From the NCBI GenBank assembly GCA_038237805.1, contig JBBRYI010000009.1:1-64000 (forward strand): DNA of 64,000 nt, given 5' to 3'. The notes under the pieces were generated by a model. It made no database searches, was not told the origin of the DNA, and saw nothing but the letters and a program-made list of their open reading frames with translations. This document shows positions 43,431 through 51,859 of this stretch, one piece after another. The stretch is from JBBQFI01 sp038237805. GTDB taxonomy: Bacteria > Verrucomicrobiota > Verrucomicrobiia > Chthoniobacterales > UBA10450. The translations under genes and the position numbers were made by a program. Within the stretch, counting starts at the first letter, position 1, and every line of letters begins with the position of its first letter.

Positions 43431-43431
43431 C

Positions 43432-45291
43432 TCAAAACCGTTCCCATCTCCCGCGCGACAACTGAGTTGCCTGGACGCTGCCTTTCGGCGGGTTAGTCAG
43501 AAACAAGTCGTCGAAATTCCAGATACGGTTCGGCGGCCAGTAGGTATTGTTCGTGTACCATAACCCGGTGAATGACGTGCTCTTAAAAAGCTGAATCATC
43601 GAGCCGTAGTAGGTGAAGTTCGATTCCTGCCAACCGTTGCTAGGATTAAGCCACATCTCGAGAAATCGCGGGAGGTTATGCACACCGCCGGAAGGATTGC
43701 CGCTGCCATTGTAATCGGTGGGGACGTTGCCTGTGATCATGCCGGCGTTGACCGTGGTGTTGGTTGCCACCCTTGCCGTAAGGGTGCTGGCAGCGTTCGT
43801 ATCATTCCAGTTGTTGGAAAGGACCGTCACGGCGTCAGCGGCTACTGCTACCGATTTCTCGGTGTAGCCCGGGACAACATGATCAGCGCCAGGTGTCGTT
43901 CCGTTGCTTGGGACATCGGTCGCGGCGGAGCCGCCTGTATTGAAATCGCCCTGGATATACATCCCTTCATCGGTCGCGACCGTGATGTCATCGGCTAAAA
44001 CTCTTCCGTTGAGGAGCCGAACCGCATCTTTGGCCGCATCAGTGGAAACATCGGTAATGTAAACTACCCCATTGTAGTTGCCCCCCATAGTTGCGATGAC
44101 GTCGTTGAACTTACCCATATCCAGGGATGTCACGTTCACATTGGTGGTCTCTCGCTGATCGTACATGCTTGTGCTTCCGACGATCGCCGCCCTTACTTGT
44201 TGATAAACGGCGGATGTGCTGGCGTAGGTGACGTTGCTAGAATTGGAAACTTTCAGATAGGCAGTGGTGGCCGGATCTTTGGACGAATCCACCTCGATCT
44301 TCAGCGACGCCTTATTGTACAAACGCATCGTAGCGATTTCCGGCGGGTCCGAATAACTCCCGTTGGGCCGCTCGATGAGTTCGTGAAAGCCGTCGTTATT
44401 GGGATTGGTATCGGTAGTGTTAAAAACCTGGGCTGGTCGGCTGCCTAAAGGCTCCATCCTGTCCACTTGTTTCAACTGCGTCTGCTTTGCCGCGCTCGTG
44501 TCTGACTGTTGGTCGTCCTGCCAAAAAGGTTTTTCGGTAGGACTGCCATATCCGCTGCCAGAACCGGTGCCGGACCAATTGCCTGGCGCGGTTTCGCGAT
44601 ACTGTCCGACATAAGAAACGTCGTTGAGGAACTTGAGGCTAGTGTAGGCGAGTGCCTCGAGATCGCTGTTGGTATGGACCAATCCAGAGATTGTCATGGA
44701 AGGCCCGGGATGAATCTCCAGATTGTCTTCGTAGAAAATGGCGGCTTGGAATAAGGGGACGGCAGTTAGCTGTAGGTAACGCCTTATACCTTGGCGTATA
44801 TTCCCCGCTGCCGTGACGGAAGCCTCGGCTTTGTAGAAGTAAGAATTTCCGCTCCAGCCTGGATAGCCAGGCACATTCCACACCTTCACCTTTGTCGGGC
44901 TCCCGGTGGTTGTCCCGAATTGATTGGTCGTGGTGTAGGTTACGTTCGCTGGAAATGTAAGAGGCCAGGGAGCGAAGACAGGCGAGATGCCAGTGCCCGT
45001 CGCAGGTGAGGCTGCCAGAGCTGGGTGAAGTGTCGAGGGCAAGGCAAATGTGGCGGTCACCACTGGTGCATAGGCGTTGGTCTTGATTGCCTTTTTCCAA
45101 GTGGCGTAGATGTATTCGACCGCGCTCTCCGCGGCGGTCTGGGCGTGTAAAACAGTCCGCTGCCGACTCGCCTGGCGCGAAAAGTTGGACGTAAGGTTGA
45201 GCGCGAATCCCACCAAGGTGACGATGGTGACGAGAACAATCAGGGCAACGACTAAGCCCGAGCCGGCGCGGAAATGTTGTTGGTATTTCAT
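43432..45291 (-). CDS. Large PilX-like pilus/pseudopilus assembly protein
   Basis: A 619-residue protein with one hydrophobic N-terminal helix (GLVVALIVLVTIVTLVGFAL) preceded by a short basic leader (MKYQQHFRAGSG). The following segment (SNFSRQASRQRTVLHAQTAAESAVEYIYATW) resembles PilX-type minor pilins, which lack the FTLxE motif. The remainder is a long, Thr/Asn-rich exported domain (about 60-619). Such size is unusual: PilX proteins of Proteobacteria are about 200 residues. It lies between a PilW-like gene and the small secreted gene, in one minus-strand operon. Confidence 0.65.
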   Translation of the reverse strand: MKYQQHFRAGSGLVVALIVLVTIVTLVGFALNLTSNFSRQASRQRTVLHAQTAAESAVEYIYATWKKAIKTNAYAPVVTATFALPSTLHPALAASPATGTGISPVFAPWPLTFPANVTYTTTNQFGTTTGSPTKVKVWNVPGYPGWSGNSYFYKAEASVTAAGNIRQGIRRYLQLTAVPLFQAAIFYEDNLEIHPGPSMTISGLVHTNSDLEALAYTSLKFLNDVSYVGQYRETAPGNWSGTGSGSGYGSPTEKPFWQDDQQSDTSAAKQTQLKQVDRMEPLGSRPAQVFNTTDTNPNNDGFHELIERPNGSYSDPPEIATMRLYNKASLKIEVDSSKDPATTAYLKVSNSSNVTYASTSAVYQQVRAAIVGSTSMYDQRETTNVNVTSLDMGKFNDVIATMGGNYNGVVYITDVSTDAAKDAVRLLNGRVLADDITVATDEGMYIQGDFNTGGSAATDVPSNGTTPGADHVVPGYTEKSVAVAADAVTVLSNNWNDTNAASTLTARVATNTTVNAGMITGNVPTDYNGSGNPSGGVHNLPRFLEMWLNPSNGWQESNFTYYGSMIQLFKSTSFTGLWYTNNTYWPPNRIWNFDDLFLTNPPKGSVQATQLSRGRWERF

Positions 45292-45309
45292 AATCTGTTG
45301 AGAGTTTGT

Positions 45310-46242
45310 TTACTGGGTGGTTTGCACAATCACCGCGGAGCGGTAGGCAATGGATTCCTTCAAGTCAAAAAACGTGTTGGTAGTGCCAAGCTTGCGCTGG
45401 TTGTAGTTCGGGCTTTCGACGCGCAGATCGACGTCGACCCAGCGACGATCCGTCGTGGTGTAACGAAATGGGAGCGGCTGCGCTCCGCCCGTCTGGACGA
45501 GTTCCGCTAGGACTTGATAGGTAGCTCGATTAGAAGCGTTGTAAGTGGCGGCGTTATTGGCGAACCGTAACTCAGATCGTATAAGAGTGATCCCATTCTC
45601 GACAACACTCGCCTTCTGCGCCGCAACGCAGGCCGTCTTATTGAGCAGGAATAATCTGGCAGCGGCGATTAGGACAACGCCACTAGTAGCCGGTGGGCTG
45701 CAGTAGGTGCCGATAGCATTCGTGAAGCTTATCGTATAATCGGTGGAGTTGATTGCTGTCACCGCGGCGATATTCGCCTGGAGGCCTATGATGTTAGTGA
45801 TAGCAAAGCTAACGTTGTCAGTACCGACCATTATCAGAACATCGCCTGGTTGGGGTGCAGGCATGCCGGCGGCTCGGCGCAGAATCATGCTGGTGGCGCT
45901 GGCGCCGACGTTGTTCACGTTTGTGTATGTTAGACTGGAGGCGAGATGCAAAAAGGTAATGCCCGCAGCTGGTCCGTCCCCGGACACCGGGTTGAGGGAA
46001 GAGTCGACCAGAACGGGTGAGGCCACCGCCGAGTGCACCAGCGCCAGCAATTTTTCGTTCCCGAGTCGTGCATTACCATGGGTCATGTTGATACCGGTGT
46101 TCTTTGCCAGCAGAACCGAAGCAGCCTGGAGCACGGCAAACAGAACGAGCCCGACGACAGAGGAGACGCCCATTGCAACGAGCATTTCCACAAGCGTAAA
46201 GCCCGGTGCGCGAAAAGGTGTTTGTTTGAAACGCTTTCTCAT
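45310..46242 (-). CDS. Type IV pilin-like protein (PilW/GspJ type)
   Basis: A 310-residue prepilin-like protein with a class III signal: leader MRKRFKQTPFRAPG followed by FTLVEMLVAMGVSSVVGLVLF, where the peptidase would cut after Gly and methylate Phe, and Glu5 is present. The C-terminal domain (about 60-310) is a beta-rich exported region. It is second of three pilin-like genes: the stop of the upstream gene (46249) is seven bases from its start. It probably forms a tip complex with its neighbours and uses the GspD/GspE machinery at 8.7-13.3 kb. Confidence 0.8.
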   Translation of the reverse strand: MRKRFKQTPFRAPGFTLVEMLVAMGVSSVVGLVLFAVLQAASVLLAKNTGINMTHGNARLGNEKLLALVHSAVASPVLVDSSLNPVSGDGPAAGITFLHLASSLTYTNVNNVGASATSMILRRAAGMPAPQPGDVLIMVGTDNVSFAITNIIGLQANIAAVTAINSTDYTISFTNAIGTYCSPPATSGVVLIAAARLFLLNKTACVAAQKASVVENGITLIRSELRFANNAATYNASNRATYQVLAELVQTGGAQPLPFRYTTTDRRWVDVDLRVESPNYNQRKLGTTNTFFDLKESIAYRSAVIVQTTQ

Positions 46243-46248
46243 GAAGCC

Positions 46249-46785
46249 TTAATCGGCCGCCCGCACGACGTACATTTCGTAGGAATACATTTTACCGCGA
46301 AAGCTGTAATCGACACGAACCCACACGCGCACCAACCCGAGCGTGGCATCAGACAGTGAGACCCGCGTCGTTCTTGTTGCTGGAACTACATTCTCGGTGT
46401 CGTCGGTATCGTTCTGATCGACATAGAGCTTGAAAGGCTCCGGTGCGATGGTTTGGGTTCCGCGATCCGGACTTCCATTAGGCGCTGGAATGCTTGCCCC
46501 GGAGAGGAAGAGCGCGGGAAGGGCATCTGGCGGGCTGTACGGCGTAGTTAGCGCCTGATCGATCCGTTCCTGGCAAGCCGCTTTGGCCGAAGTTTTAAGC
46601 CGCTGGAGTGCTGCAAAGCGGTTTGCATCCAGTATCCCGAAGATCGAGCTCAGCGCGACCAGTCCAATGATGCCGGTCGCCACGACCAGCTCTGCGAGGG
46701 TGAATCCCTCAGTTGCAACAACGCAGGCGCGTGACGTAGCCGAATCCCTGCCGGGGAGGTTTCTTTGTCGATACAAAACCACCAT
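46249..46785 (-). CDS. Type IV pilin-like protein (PilV/GspI type)
   Basis: A 178-residue prepilin with the processing site ATEG/FTLAELVVATGIIGLVALS. The leader is long (27 residues), so translation could start further in, but no better ATG is present. Helix and Glu5 are conserved, and the C-terminal exported domain is small. First gene of the minus-strand pilin operon 46785-42795. No prepilin peptidase gene lies in the window. Confidence 0.78.
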   Translation of the reverse strand: MVVLYRQRNLPGRDSATSRACVVATEGFTLAELVVATGIIGLVALSSIFGILDANRFAALQRLKTSAKAACQERIDQALTTPYSPPDALPALFLSGASIPAPNGSPDRGTQTIAPEPFKLYVDQNDTDDTENVVPATRTTRVSLSDATLGLVRVWVRVDYSFRGKMYSYEMYVVRAAD

Positions 46786-46936
46786 ACATCCTAAGCATCT
46801 AATATGCCATTAGGGACCCGCTTCCGGGCTGGTGGGAACGAAGCAGGAGACGAGATTACAATGAGGCCCGAGAAAAGCAGAATTGTCGGCTTCGCCTGGG
46901 GGTGACAAGACCGGAAACACATCGCATCTTCATCGC

Positions 46937-47347
46937 ATGGTCAACATTTCCATTCGCTACGACGGCGAACTGCACTGCTCGGCGACACACGGACCTTCGC
47001 AATCGAAGATAGCAACCGATGCACCGACCGATAACAAAGGAAAAGGCGAGGCGTTTTCGCCGACCGATTTAGTCGCTACGGCGCTCGGGACCTGCATCAG
47101 CACCACGATGGGGCTGAAAGCAGAGGAGCTCGGTGTGAATCTCCGTGGCATGACTGTGTCGGTGATGAAAGAGATGTCGAAAGAGGCGCCGCGCCGAATT
47201 GTTGGCTTGCCCTCAGAAGTTCACATTCCGCTGCCGGCGAGTTCGCCGCATCGTGAAGTTCTCGAACAAACGGGTCTCAATTGTCCCGTGCACAAGAGTC
47301 TTCCGCCGGAAATCAAACGTCCGACAACATTCTTCTGGGACGGGTAG
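46937..47347 (+). CDS. OsmC-family peroxiredoxin-like protein
   Basis: A 136-residue OsmC/Ohr-family protein that would reduce organic hydroperoxides. The two redox cysteines are present, one in TALGTCIST and one in GLNCPVH, with the usual spacing of about 60 residues. The OsmC rather than Ohr branch is suggested by GEAFSPTDLVATALGTC. The ATG at 46937 is used; the frame is open 18 codons further upstream but without conservation. It is convergent with the deoxyhypusine-synthase-like gene. The stop and following bases (GGGTAGCGCACGC) look like the beginning of a family E repeat. Confidence 0.87.
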   Translation: MVNISIRYDGELHCSATHGPSQSKIATDAPTDNKGKGEAFSPTDLVATALGTCISTTMGLKAEELGVNLRGMTVSVMKEMSKEAPRRIVGLPSEVHIPLPASSPHREVLEQTGLNCPVHKSLPPEIKRPTTFFWDG

Positions 47348-47354
47348 CGCACGC

Positions 47355-48380
47355 TTACTTGTCGAACAGCTTCGCGAACGCGCGTGCCGGTCGATTTTTC
47401 CAGCCGCCTTTGTGATAGGCGTATCCCGCAACGAGTGGTAATCCCAGCGTCGCTTCGGCATAAACCATCTGCTCCGCGCCGAGATCGACTTTCCCCCATG
47501 AGTTCGCTTCTTTCAGCGTCGAACCCGAAAGCGCGCCGTCGCGATCGTCCGCGACCGTGATTTGCACGGCGTATTTGTGCATCCCGACCTCGAAGCCGAG
47601 ATAGTCGCCCGCGACGACAGTATCCTGCGCAAAGTTTTTCGGAACGCCGCCGCCGATCATGAGAAGACCGCTTTGCTTGGATTCGATTTTGACCTTCGTC
47701 AGCTCCAGAAAATCTTTCGCTGAATCGATACTCAGATGTTTGTCCGGATTTTTGTATTGATGATGAATCAAGCCAAACCCCGCGCTGCAATCGCTAAATG
47801 CCGGGCAAAAAATCGGCACATCTTTTTCGTAAGCGGCGAGCACGACCGAGTCCTTGTTCTTCGCATGCGTCGTCAGATATTCGCCCATCGCTTTGATGAA
47901 CTCGCGCGATGAATGCGGACGCGGCGGAAGTTTGCCTGCGATCTCGCCGGTCGTGGAGTCGCAGATACGCAGTTGATCTTCATCAATGTAGGTGTCGTAA
48001 ATGCGATCGATGGCGAGGCGCCGCAGGATGTCGTCGCTCATGAAAATATCGCCCTTGTAGTGTTTGAACCCGAGCGCTTCGAAAAAGTCTTGATCGACGA
48101 TGATGGCGCCGGTGGAAACGATCGCGTCGACCATATTGTGCCTAACGAGATCCACGACGACGTTCTTGAGACCCGCGGAAAAAAGCGAACCGGCGAGACA
48201 GAGAATGATCGCGCAATCTTCGTCGCGCAGCATCTGATCGTAAATTTGCGCTGCGCGCCCGAGGTCCCGCGCCGAAAACGCCATCTTGCTCATCGCTTCC
48301 ACGAGGGGAACGACGTTGTGTTCCTTGATGTCGATGTGTTCGACAACTTCAACGAGTAGGTCGGATTTTTTCGGCTTCAT
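47355..48380 (-). CDS. Deoxyhypusine synthase-like (homospermidine biosynthesis) protein
   Basis: A 341-residue NAD-dependent Rossmann-like enzyme of the deoxyhypusine synthase family. Recognisable family parts are LAGSLFSAGLKNVVVDLV, VSTGAIIVDQDF and GGGVPKNFAQDT. The key lysine lies in EANSWGKVDLGAEQMVYAEATLGLPLV, corresponding to the SWGK active-site lysine of the eukaryotic enzyme. Bacteria lack eIF5A, so bacterial members are thought to transfer the aminobutyl group to a polyamine, giving homospermidine, but other acceptors are possible. It stands alone; no spermidine synthase or other polyamine gene is adjacent. Confidence 0.85.
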   Translation of the reverse strand: MKPKKSDLLVEVVEHIDIKEHNVVPLVEAMSKMAFSARDLGRAAQIYDQMLRDEDCAIILCLAGSLFSAGLKNVVVDLVRHNMVDAIVSTGAIIVDQDFFEALGFKHYKGDIFMSDDILRRLAIDRIYDTYIDEDQLRICDSTTGEIAGKLPPRPHSSREFIKAMGEYLTTHAKNKDSVVLAAYEKDVPIFCPAFSDCSAGFGLIHHQYKNPDKHLSIDSAKDFLELTKVKIESKQSGLLMIGGGVPKNFAQDTVVAGDYLGFEVGMHKYAVQITVADDRDGALSGSTLKEANSWGKVDLGAEQMVYAEATLGLPLVAGYAYHKGGWKNRPARAFAKLFDK

Positions 48381-48391
48381 ATTCTTTGTCT

Positions 48392-48497
48392 TGTCATCCC
48401 GAACGGAGTGAGGGACTTCGCCTGCGGATTTGGATTACGCAAATAACCGGTGTCATCAATGACCTTTTGCGGGATCCCTTCGCTTCGCTCAGCAGAC
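48392..48497. repeat. Palindromic repeat, family A (diverged)
   Basis: Left arm TGTCATCCCGAACGGAGTGA and right arm GGGATCCCTTCGCTTCGCTCAG bound a 106-base imperfect palindrome. It occupies most of the gap between the deoxyhypusine-synthase-like gene and the hldD-like stop. Confidence 0.7.
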
Positions 48498-48518
48498 AAC
48501 GCGTTGAATCGCGCCCGA

Positions 48519-49469
48519 TTATTTCGCATCCTCCGGATACAACCACTTCATGTAATCGGCCACACCGCGTTCGAGAGAATATTGTGGCTCATAACCGATC
48601 GCGTTGCGCACATTGCTCAAATCCGCCTGCGTAAAATCTTGGTAATGCGCGTGCGGATTCTCGATGTAATCAGCCTCGAAATTTGTGCCTAACGAACGAT
48701 TCAAAATATCGATCAACTCATTAAATGAGCGGGCCTGGCCACATCCAAGATTGTAAATTCCGCTTTGTTTCGCTTCGAGCATGCGAATGCTCCCATCGAC
48801 GATGTCTTTCACGTAAACAAAATCGCGCTTCTGCTCGCCATGTTTGAAAATGCGCGGCCGCTGTCCCGCTTTCATCTGATTCGCGAGATGATAAATCATG
48901 CTCGCAGGCACACCCTTGTGCGCCTCGCGCGGGCCGTAGACGTTAAAGTAACGCAAACCGATGATGATCCAGTCGCGATTCTCCTCCGCCGCGCGCCGCG
49001 CCAGGTTGTCCATGATCACCTTGGAAAAAGCGTAGACGTTCGCGGGCGCCGCCCCGTTTGATTCCATACTCGCCTCCCTCGCCGCGCCGTAGGTGGAAGC
49101 CGATGATGCGTAAATTACGCGGGTCTTGGTTGGCTGCGCGAAACGCAGGAGTCGTCTAAAACTCTCCACATTGTCATGCACCTGGACGAATTGATCGTGC
49201 AGCGTCGTGTCGGTAATCGAGCCAAGATGAAAGATGGAGTCGAACTTTTCGTCCCCGAACTGCTCGTGCCAATCGAGCTTCGCCAAATCGTGCGCGATAA
49301 AATCACCGCGATATCCTTCGAGATTCTTGAAATCTCCCGAGCGAAAATCGTCAATCACTGTGAGCCGGCTTTGCGGAAACTTTTCCTGCAGCGCGAGCGC
49401 GAGGTTTGAGCCGATGAAGCCGGCGCCACCGGTGATAAGAAGATTGAGATGTGGATCGGATGAAGGCAC
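48519..49469 (-). CDS. hldD: ADP-L-glycero-D-manno-heptose 6-epimerase-like (HldD) protein
   Basis: Short-chain dehydrogenase/epimerase of the HldD type, which makes the heptose of lipopolysaccharide inner core. It has an NAD-binding N-terminus (LLITGGAGFIGSNLA), the YAFSK active-site Tyr/Lys pair with serine in YASSASTYGAA, and RYFNVYGPREAHKG, close to the HldD signature. The natural start is unclear: no ATG precedes the Rossmann fold, and GTG at 49469 gives 316 residues, the family norm, but without a Shine-Dalgarno. It is divergent from the cobalamin riboswitch. Other NAD-dependent epimerases cannot be fully excluded. Confidence 0.75.
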   Translation of the reverse strand: MPSSDPHLNLLITGGAGFIGSNLALALQEKFPQSRLTVIDDFRSGDFKNLEGYRGDFIAHDLAKLDWHEQFGDEKFDSIFHLGSITDTTLHDQFVQVHDNVESFRRLLRFAQPTKTRVIYASSASTYGAAREASMESNGAAPANVYAFSKVIMDNLARRAAEENRDWIIIGLRYFNVYGPREAHKGVPASMIYHLANQMKAGQRPRIFKHGEQKRDFVYVKDIVDGSIRMLEAKQSGIYNLGCGQARSFNELIDILNRSLGTNFEADYIENPHAHYQDFTQADLSNVRNAIGYEPQYSLERGVADYMKWLYPEDAK

Positions 49470-49554
49470 GGCGGGAAGAGCAAACCTGCGATTGACTAAA
49501 TAAATCTTGAACGGCGAAGCGCAAGCCGCTACTTCTGGCCGCAGTTCTTTGCGA

Positions 49555-49730
49555 GTTTGATCAGTGGATCGGCGCAAGAAATCCCGTGTGAATCGGGAGC
49601 AGTTGCGCTGCTGTAACTGGATACGACTTCCCAGGGCCAATCCTCGAAAGCTTTCGGGGGTGAAGGCGGGAAGAAGGTGTGCGCCTACTCGTTAGGCGCC
49701 GCAAGCCAGGAGCCAGAATATTTGCCCGCT
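49555..49730 (+). ncRNA. Cobalamin riboswitch
   Basis: Consensus elements of the B12 aptamer appear in order. AATCCCGTGTGAATCGGGAG (49580-49599) leads to GCGCTGCTGTAACTGG, GGCGGGAAGAAGG (49666-49678), and the B12 box GCAAGCCAGGAGCCAG (49701-49716). A 9-mer copy (49689-49697) forms the loop and 3' arm of a small hairpin (GCGCCT/AGGCGC) inside it. It precedes a TonB-dependent receptor. Downstream, CCTC (49831-49834) can pair with the GAGG of the receptor's ribosome site (49845-49848), a likely translational switch. Confidence 0.88.
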
Positions 49731-49857
49731 CCACCTCATTCGTGCCGCCGCGTGTGCGGACGGCGTGAAAAAACTTCTTCGCAAAAAGAAGAATGAGAGT
49801 CGTGGACGATACGCCTCGGCGACAAGTCCGCCTCTCAATAAATGGAGGAAACTTGTT

Positions 49858-51750
49858 ATGCGAAATCGTTCACTTGGTTGGACGTTGTCAGTTAGTTTGT
49901 TGGTGTCCGCGCCAATTATCGGTCGCGGCCAGGATGCGGTGTCTACGCCGGCTCCGGCGGAAACAGAAAACACGCAGGTCGTCGTCAGCGCGACGCGAAT
50001 TCCGATTCCGAAAAAAAATTCACCGGCCACGATCACTCTCATTCCCGCGGAAGATTTGGAGCAAAAACAAATCGAACGCGTTGCGGATGCGTTGCGCGAG
50101 GTGCCTGGTCTGTCCGTTGTGCAAACAGGAACAGCTGGTCAACTCACAACTGTGTTCACGCGCGGCCTGCGAAGCGAGCACACGCAGGTCCTGCTTGATG
50201 GCATTCCGATTAATCAAGGGCTGTTCGGCGCATTCGACTTTGCCACCCTCACCACGGATAACATTAGTCGAATAGAAATCGTGCGTGGACCGCAAAGTAC
50301 GCTCTACGGTTCGCGGGCGCTTGCGGGCGTGATTCAAATTTTCACGAAGCAGGGAAGCGGCACGCCGACCGTCGAGGCGAGTGCAGAAGGCGGAACCTAC
50401 GGCACTTTTCGCGAAGCGTTGCAGAGTTCCGGATCGTGGCAGCAGTTGGATTATTCGTTAGGCATGAGTCGCCTCGATACCGACAACGCTCGCTCGAATA
50501 ATGAATACAGACTCAGCAGCGGAATCGCGAATGTCGGTTGGTCGCCTAACGATCGGTTGCGCATCAGCAGTTTGTTTCTCTATTCCAACGCCGATACCGG
50601 CAATCCAAACAGCATCTTCGCTCCCAAGCCGCTCGACAATTTTCTCACCGAGAAGTGGCTGGTCGCGCCACACCTTGATTTCAAGCCCGTCGATTGGTGG
50701 GAACACAAATTTATTTTCAGCTACGATCACGAGCGGCAGCTCAACGATCCGAACGAGGACGGTTTCGTCGGACCGACGCGCGCGTTGTTCGAGCGGACGA
50801 CGATCGATTATCAAAACGATTTGCGGCCGGCGTCGTGGCTAACTTTGACGAGTGGATTTTTTTATAATCGCGTCAACGCCGGGCAGGAACGTCCGTTCGT
50901 TTCGCAAGCGTTCGGACCGCAGCCGAGATTTATCAGCGATCACACCGACGAGACTGCCGGTTTTTTGCAAGCGAGTGTGATGCCGATCGATGGTTTGAAT
51001 CTCGTTGCCGGCGGCCGCTTCGATCATTTCAATCAGTTCGGCGATATTTGGACGTATCGTTTCGCCGGCAGTTATTTCATTAAGCCGACCGACACGACGT
51101 TGCACGCAAGTTACGCGACCGGTTTTAGTCCACCGAGCAGTCAGGATAAAATCTTCGGAAACAATTTTGGACTTGAGCCGGAACGCGACCGCGGTTTCGA
51201 CGCGGGAATCGAGCATCGGTTTTGCGACGATCGCGTGCGCATCGGCGCGACGTATTTCCACAATAATTTGTCGAACATCATTGGATTTAACGGGCTGTTC
51301 GACACGCTGAACCTCGGCGCGGCGCGCACGCAAGGTCTGGAGTTTGAGATGCACGCCACTCCGATTGACGATCTCACTTTCTCGGCCAGCTACACGTATC
51401 TCGATGCAGAAAAAACTTCCGTGGCCGACATTTCACAGCCGCAAGGCGCACGGCTGCCGCGACGCCCGCGCAACGAAGTTTACATTTCGGCTTCGTATCT
51501 GTGGTGCAAGAAATTGCGCACCACCGCCGAAGCGAAGTTCGTTAATGCGCGTGAGGAATTGAGCTTTGGTGCACCGAACTTCGATATTGAAGATTACTCA
51601 TTCGTGAATTTCGCCGCCGAGTATGAAATCAATTCACATTTTTCCGTCTTCGGTCGGATCGATAATTTAATGAACGAACACTATTCGGAAGTTTTTGGCT
51701 TTCCGGCGCTCGGTCGCGCGGCATATGGGGGAGTAAAGTTGCGGTTTTAA
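49858..51750 (+). CDS. btuB: TonB-dependent outer-membrane receptor, BtuB-like
   Basis: Outer-membrane receptor for cobalamin, judging by the cobalamin riboswitch directly upstream. The 630-residue protein starts at an ATG with a GGAGG site nine bases away. Signal peptide (LGWTLSVSLLVSAPIIGRGQ), then TonB box-like TQVVVSATR, plug domain (about 55-170; VLLDGIPINQGLFG, IEIVRGPQSTLYGS) and a 22-strand barrel ending in Phe (GGVKLRF). Substrate could also be a corrinoid precursor. No btuCDF or tonB genes are adjacent. Confidence 0.9.
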   Translation: MRNRSLGWTLSVSLLVSAPIIGRGQDAVSTPAPAETENTQVVVSATRIPIPKKNSPATITLIPAEDLEQKQIERVADALREVPGLSVVQTGTAGQLTTVFTRGLRSEHTQVLLDGIPINQGLFGAFDFATLTTDNISRIEIVRGPQSTLYGSRALAGVIQIFTKQGSGTPTVEASAEGGTYGTFREALQSSGSWQQLDYSLGMSRLDTDNARSNNEYRLSSGIANVGWSPNDRLRISSLFLYSNADTGNPNSIFAPKPLDNFLTEKWLVAPHLDFKPVDWWEHKFIFSYDHERQLNDPNEDGFVGPTRALFERTTIDYQNDLRPASWLTLTSGFFYNRVNAGQERPFVSQAFGPQPRFISDHTDETAGFLQASVMPIDGLNLVAGGRFDHFNQFGDIWTYRFAGSYFIKPTDTTLHASYATGFSPPSSQDKIFGNNFGLEPERDRGFDAGIEHRFCDDRVRIGATYFHNNLSNIIGFNGLFDTLNLGAARTQGLEFEMHATPIDDLTFSASYTYLDAEKTSVADISQPQGARLPRRPRNEVYISASYLWCKKLRTTAEAKFVNAREELSFGAPNFDIEDYSFVNFAAEYEINSHFSVFGRIDNLMNEHYSEVFGFPALGRAAYGGVKLRF

Positions 51751-51760
51751 CGCTGCTTCT

Positions 51761-51859
51761 TGTCATTCCCAGCGAAGTCGAGGAATCTCTTGCTGTTCAG
51801 CGATGAGAGATGTCTCGGTCCGAGCCGGACTCGCATATCGCTCGACAGGACAGAATGAC
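51761..51859. repeat. Palindromic repeat, family B, supplying the rmuC start
   Basis: Left arm TGTCATTCCCAGCGAAGTCG and right arm CGCTCGACAGGACAGAATGACG. Its last bases (GAATGACG) contain the ATG at 51855 used to start rmuC. Confidence 0.75.
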
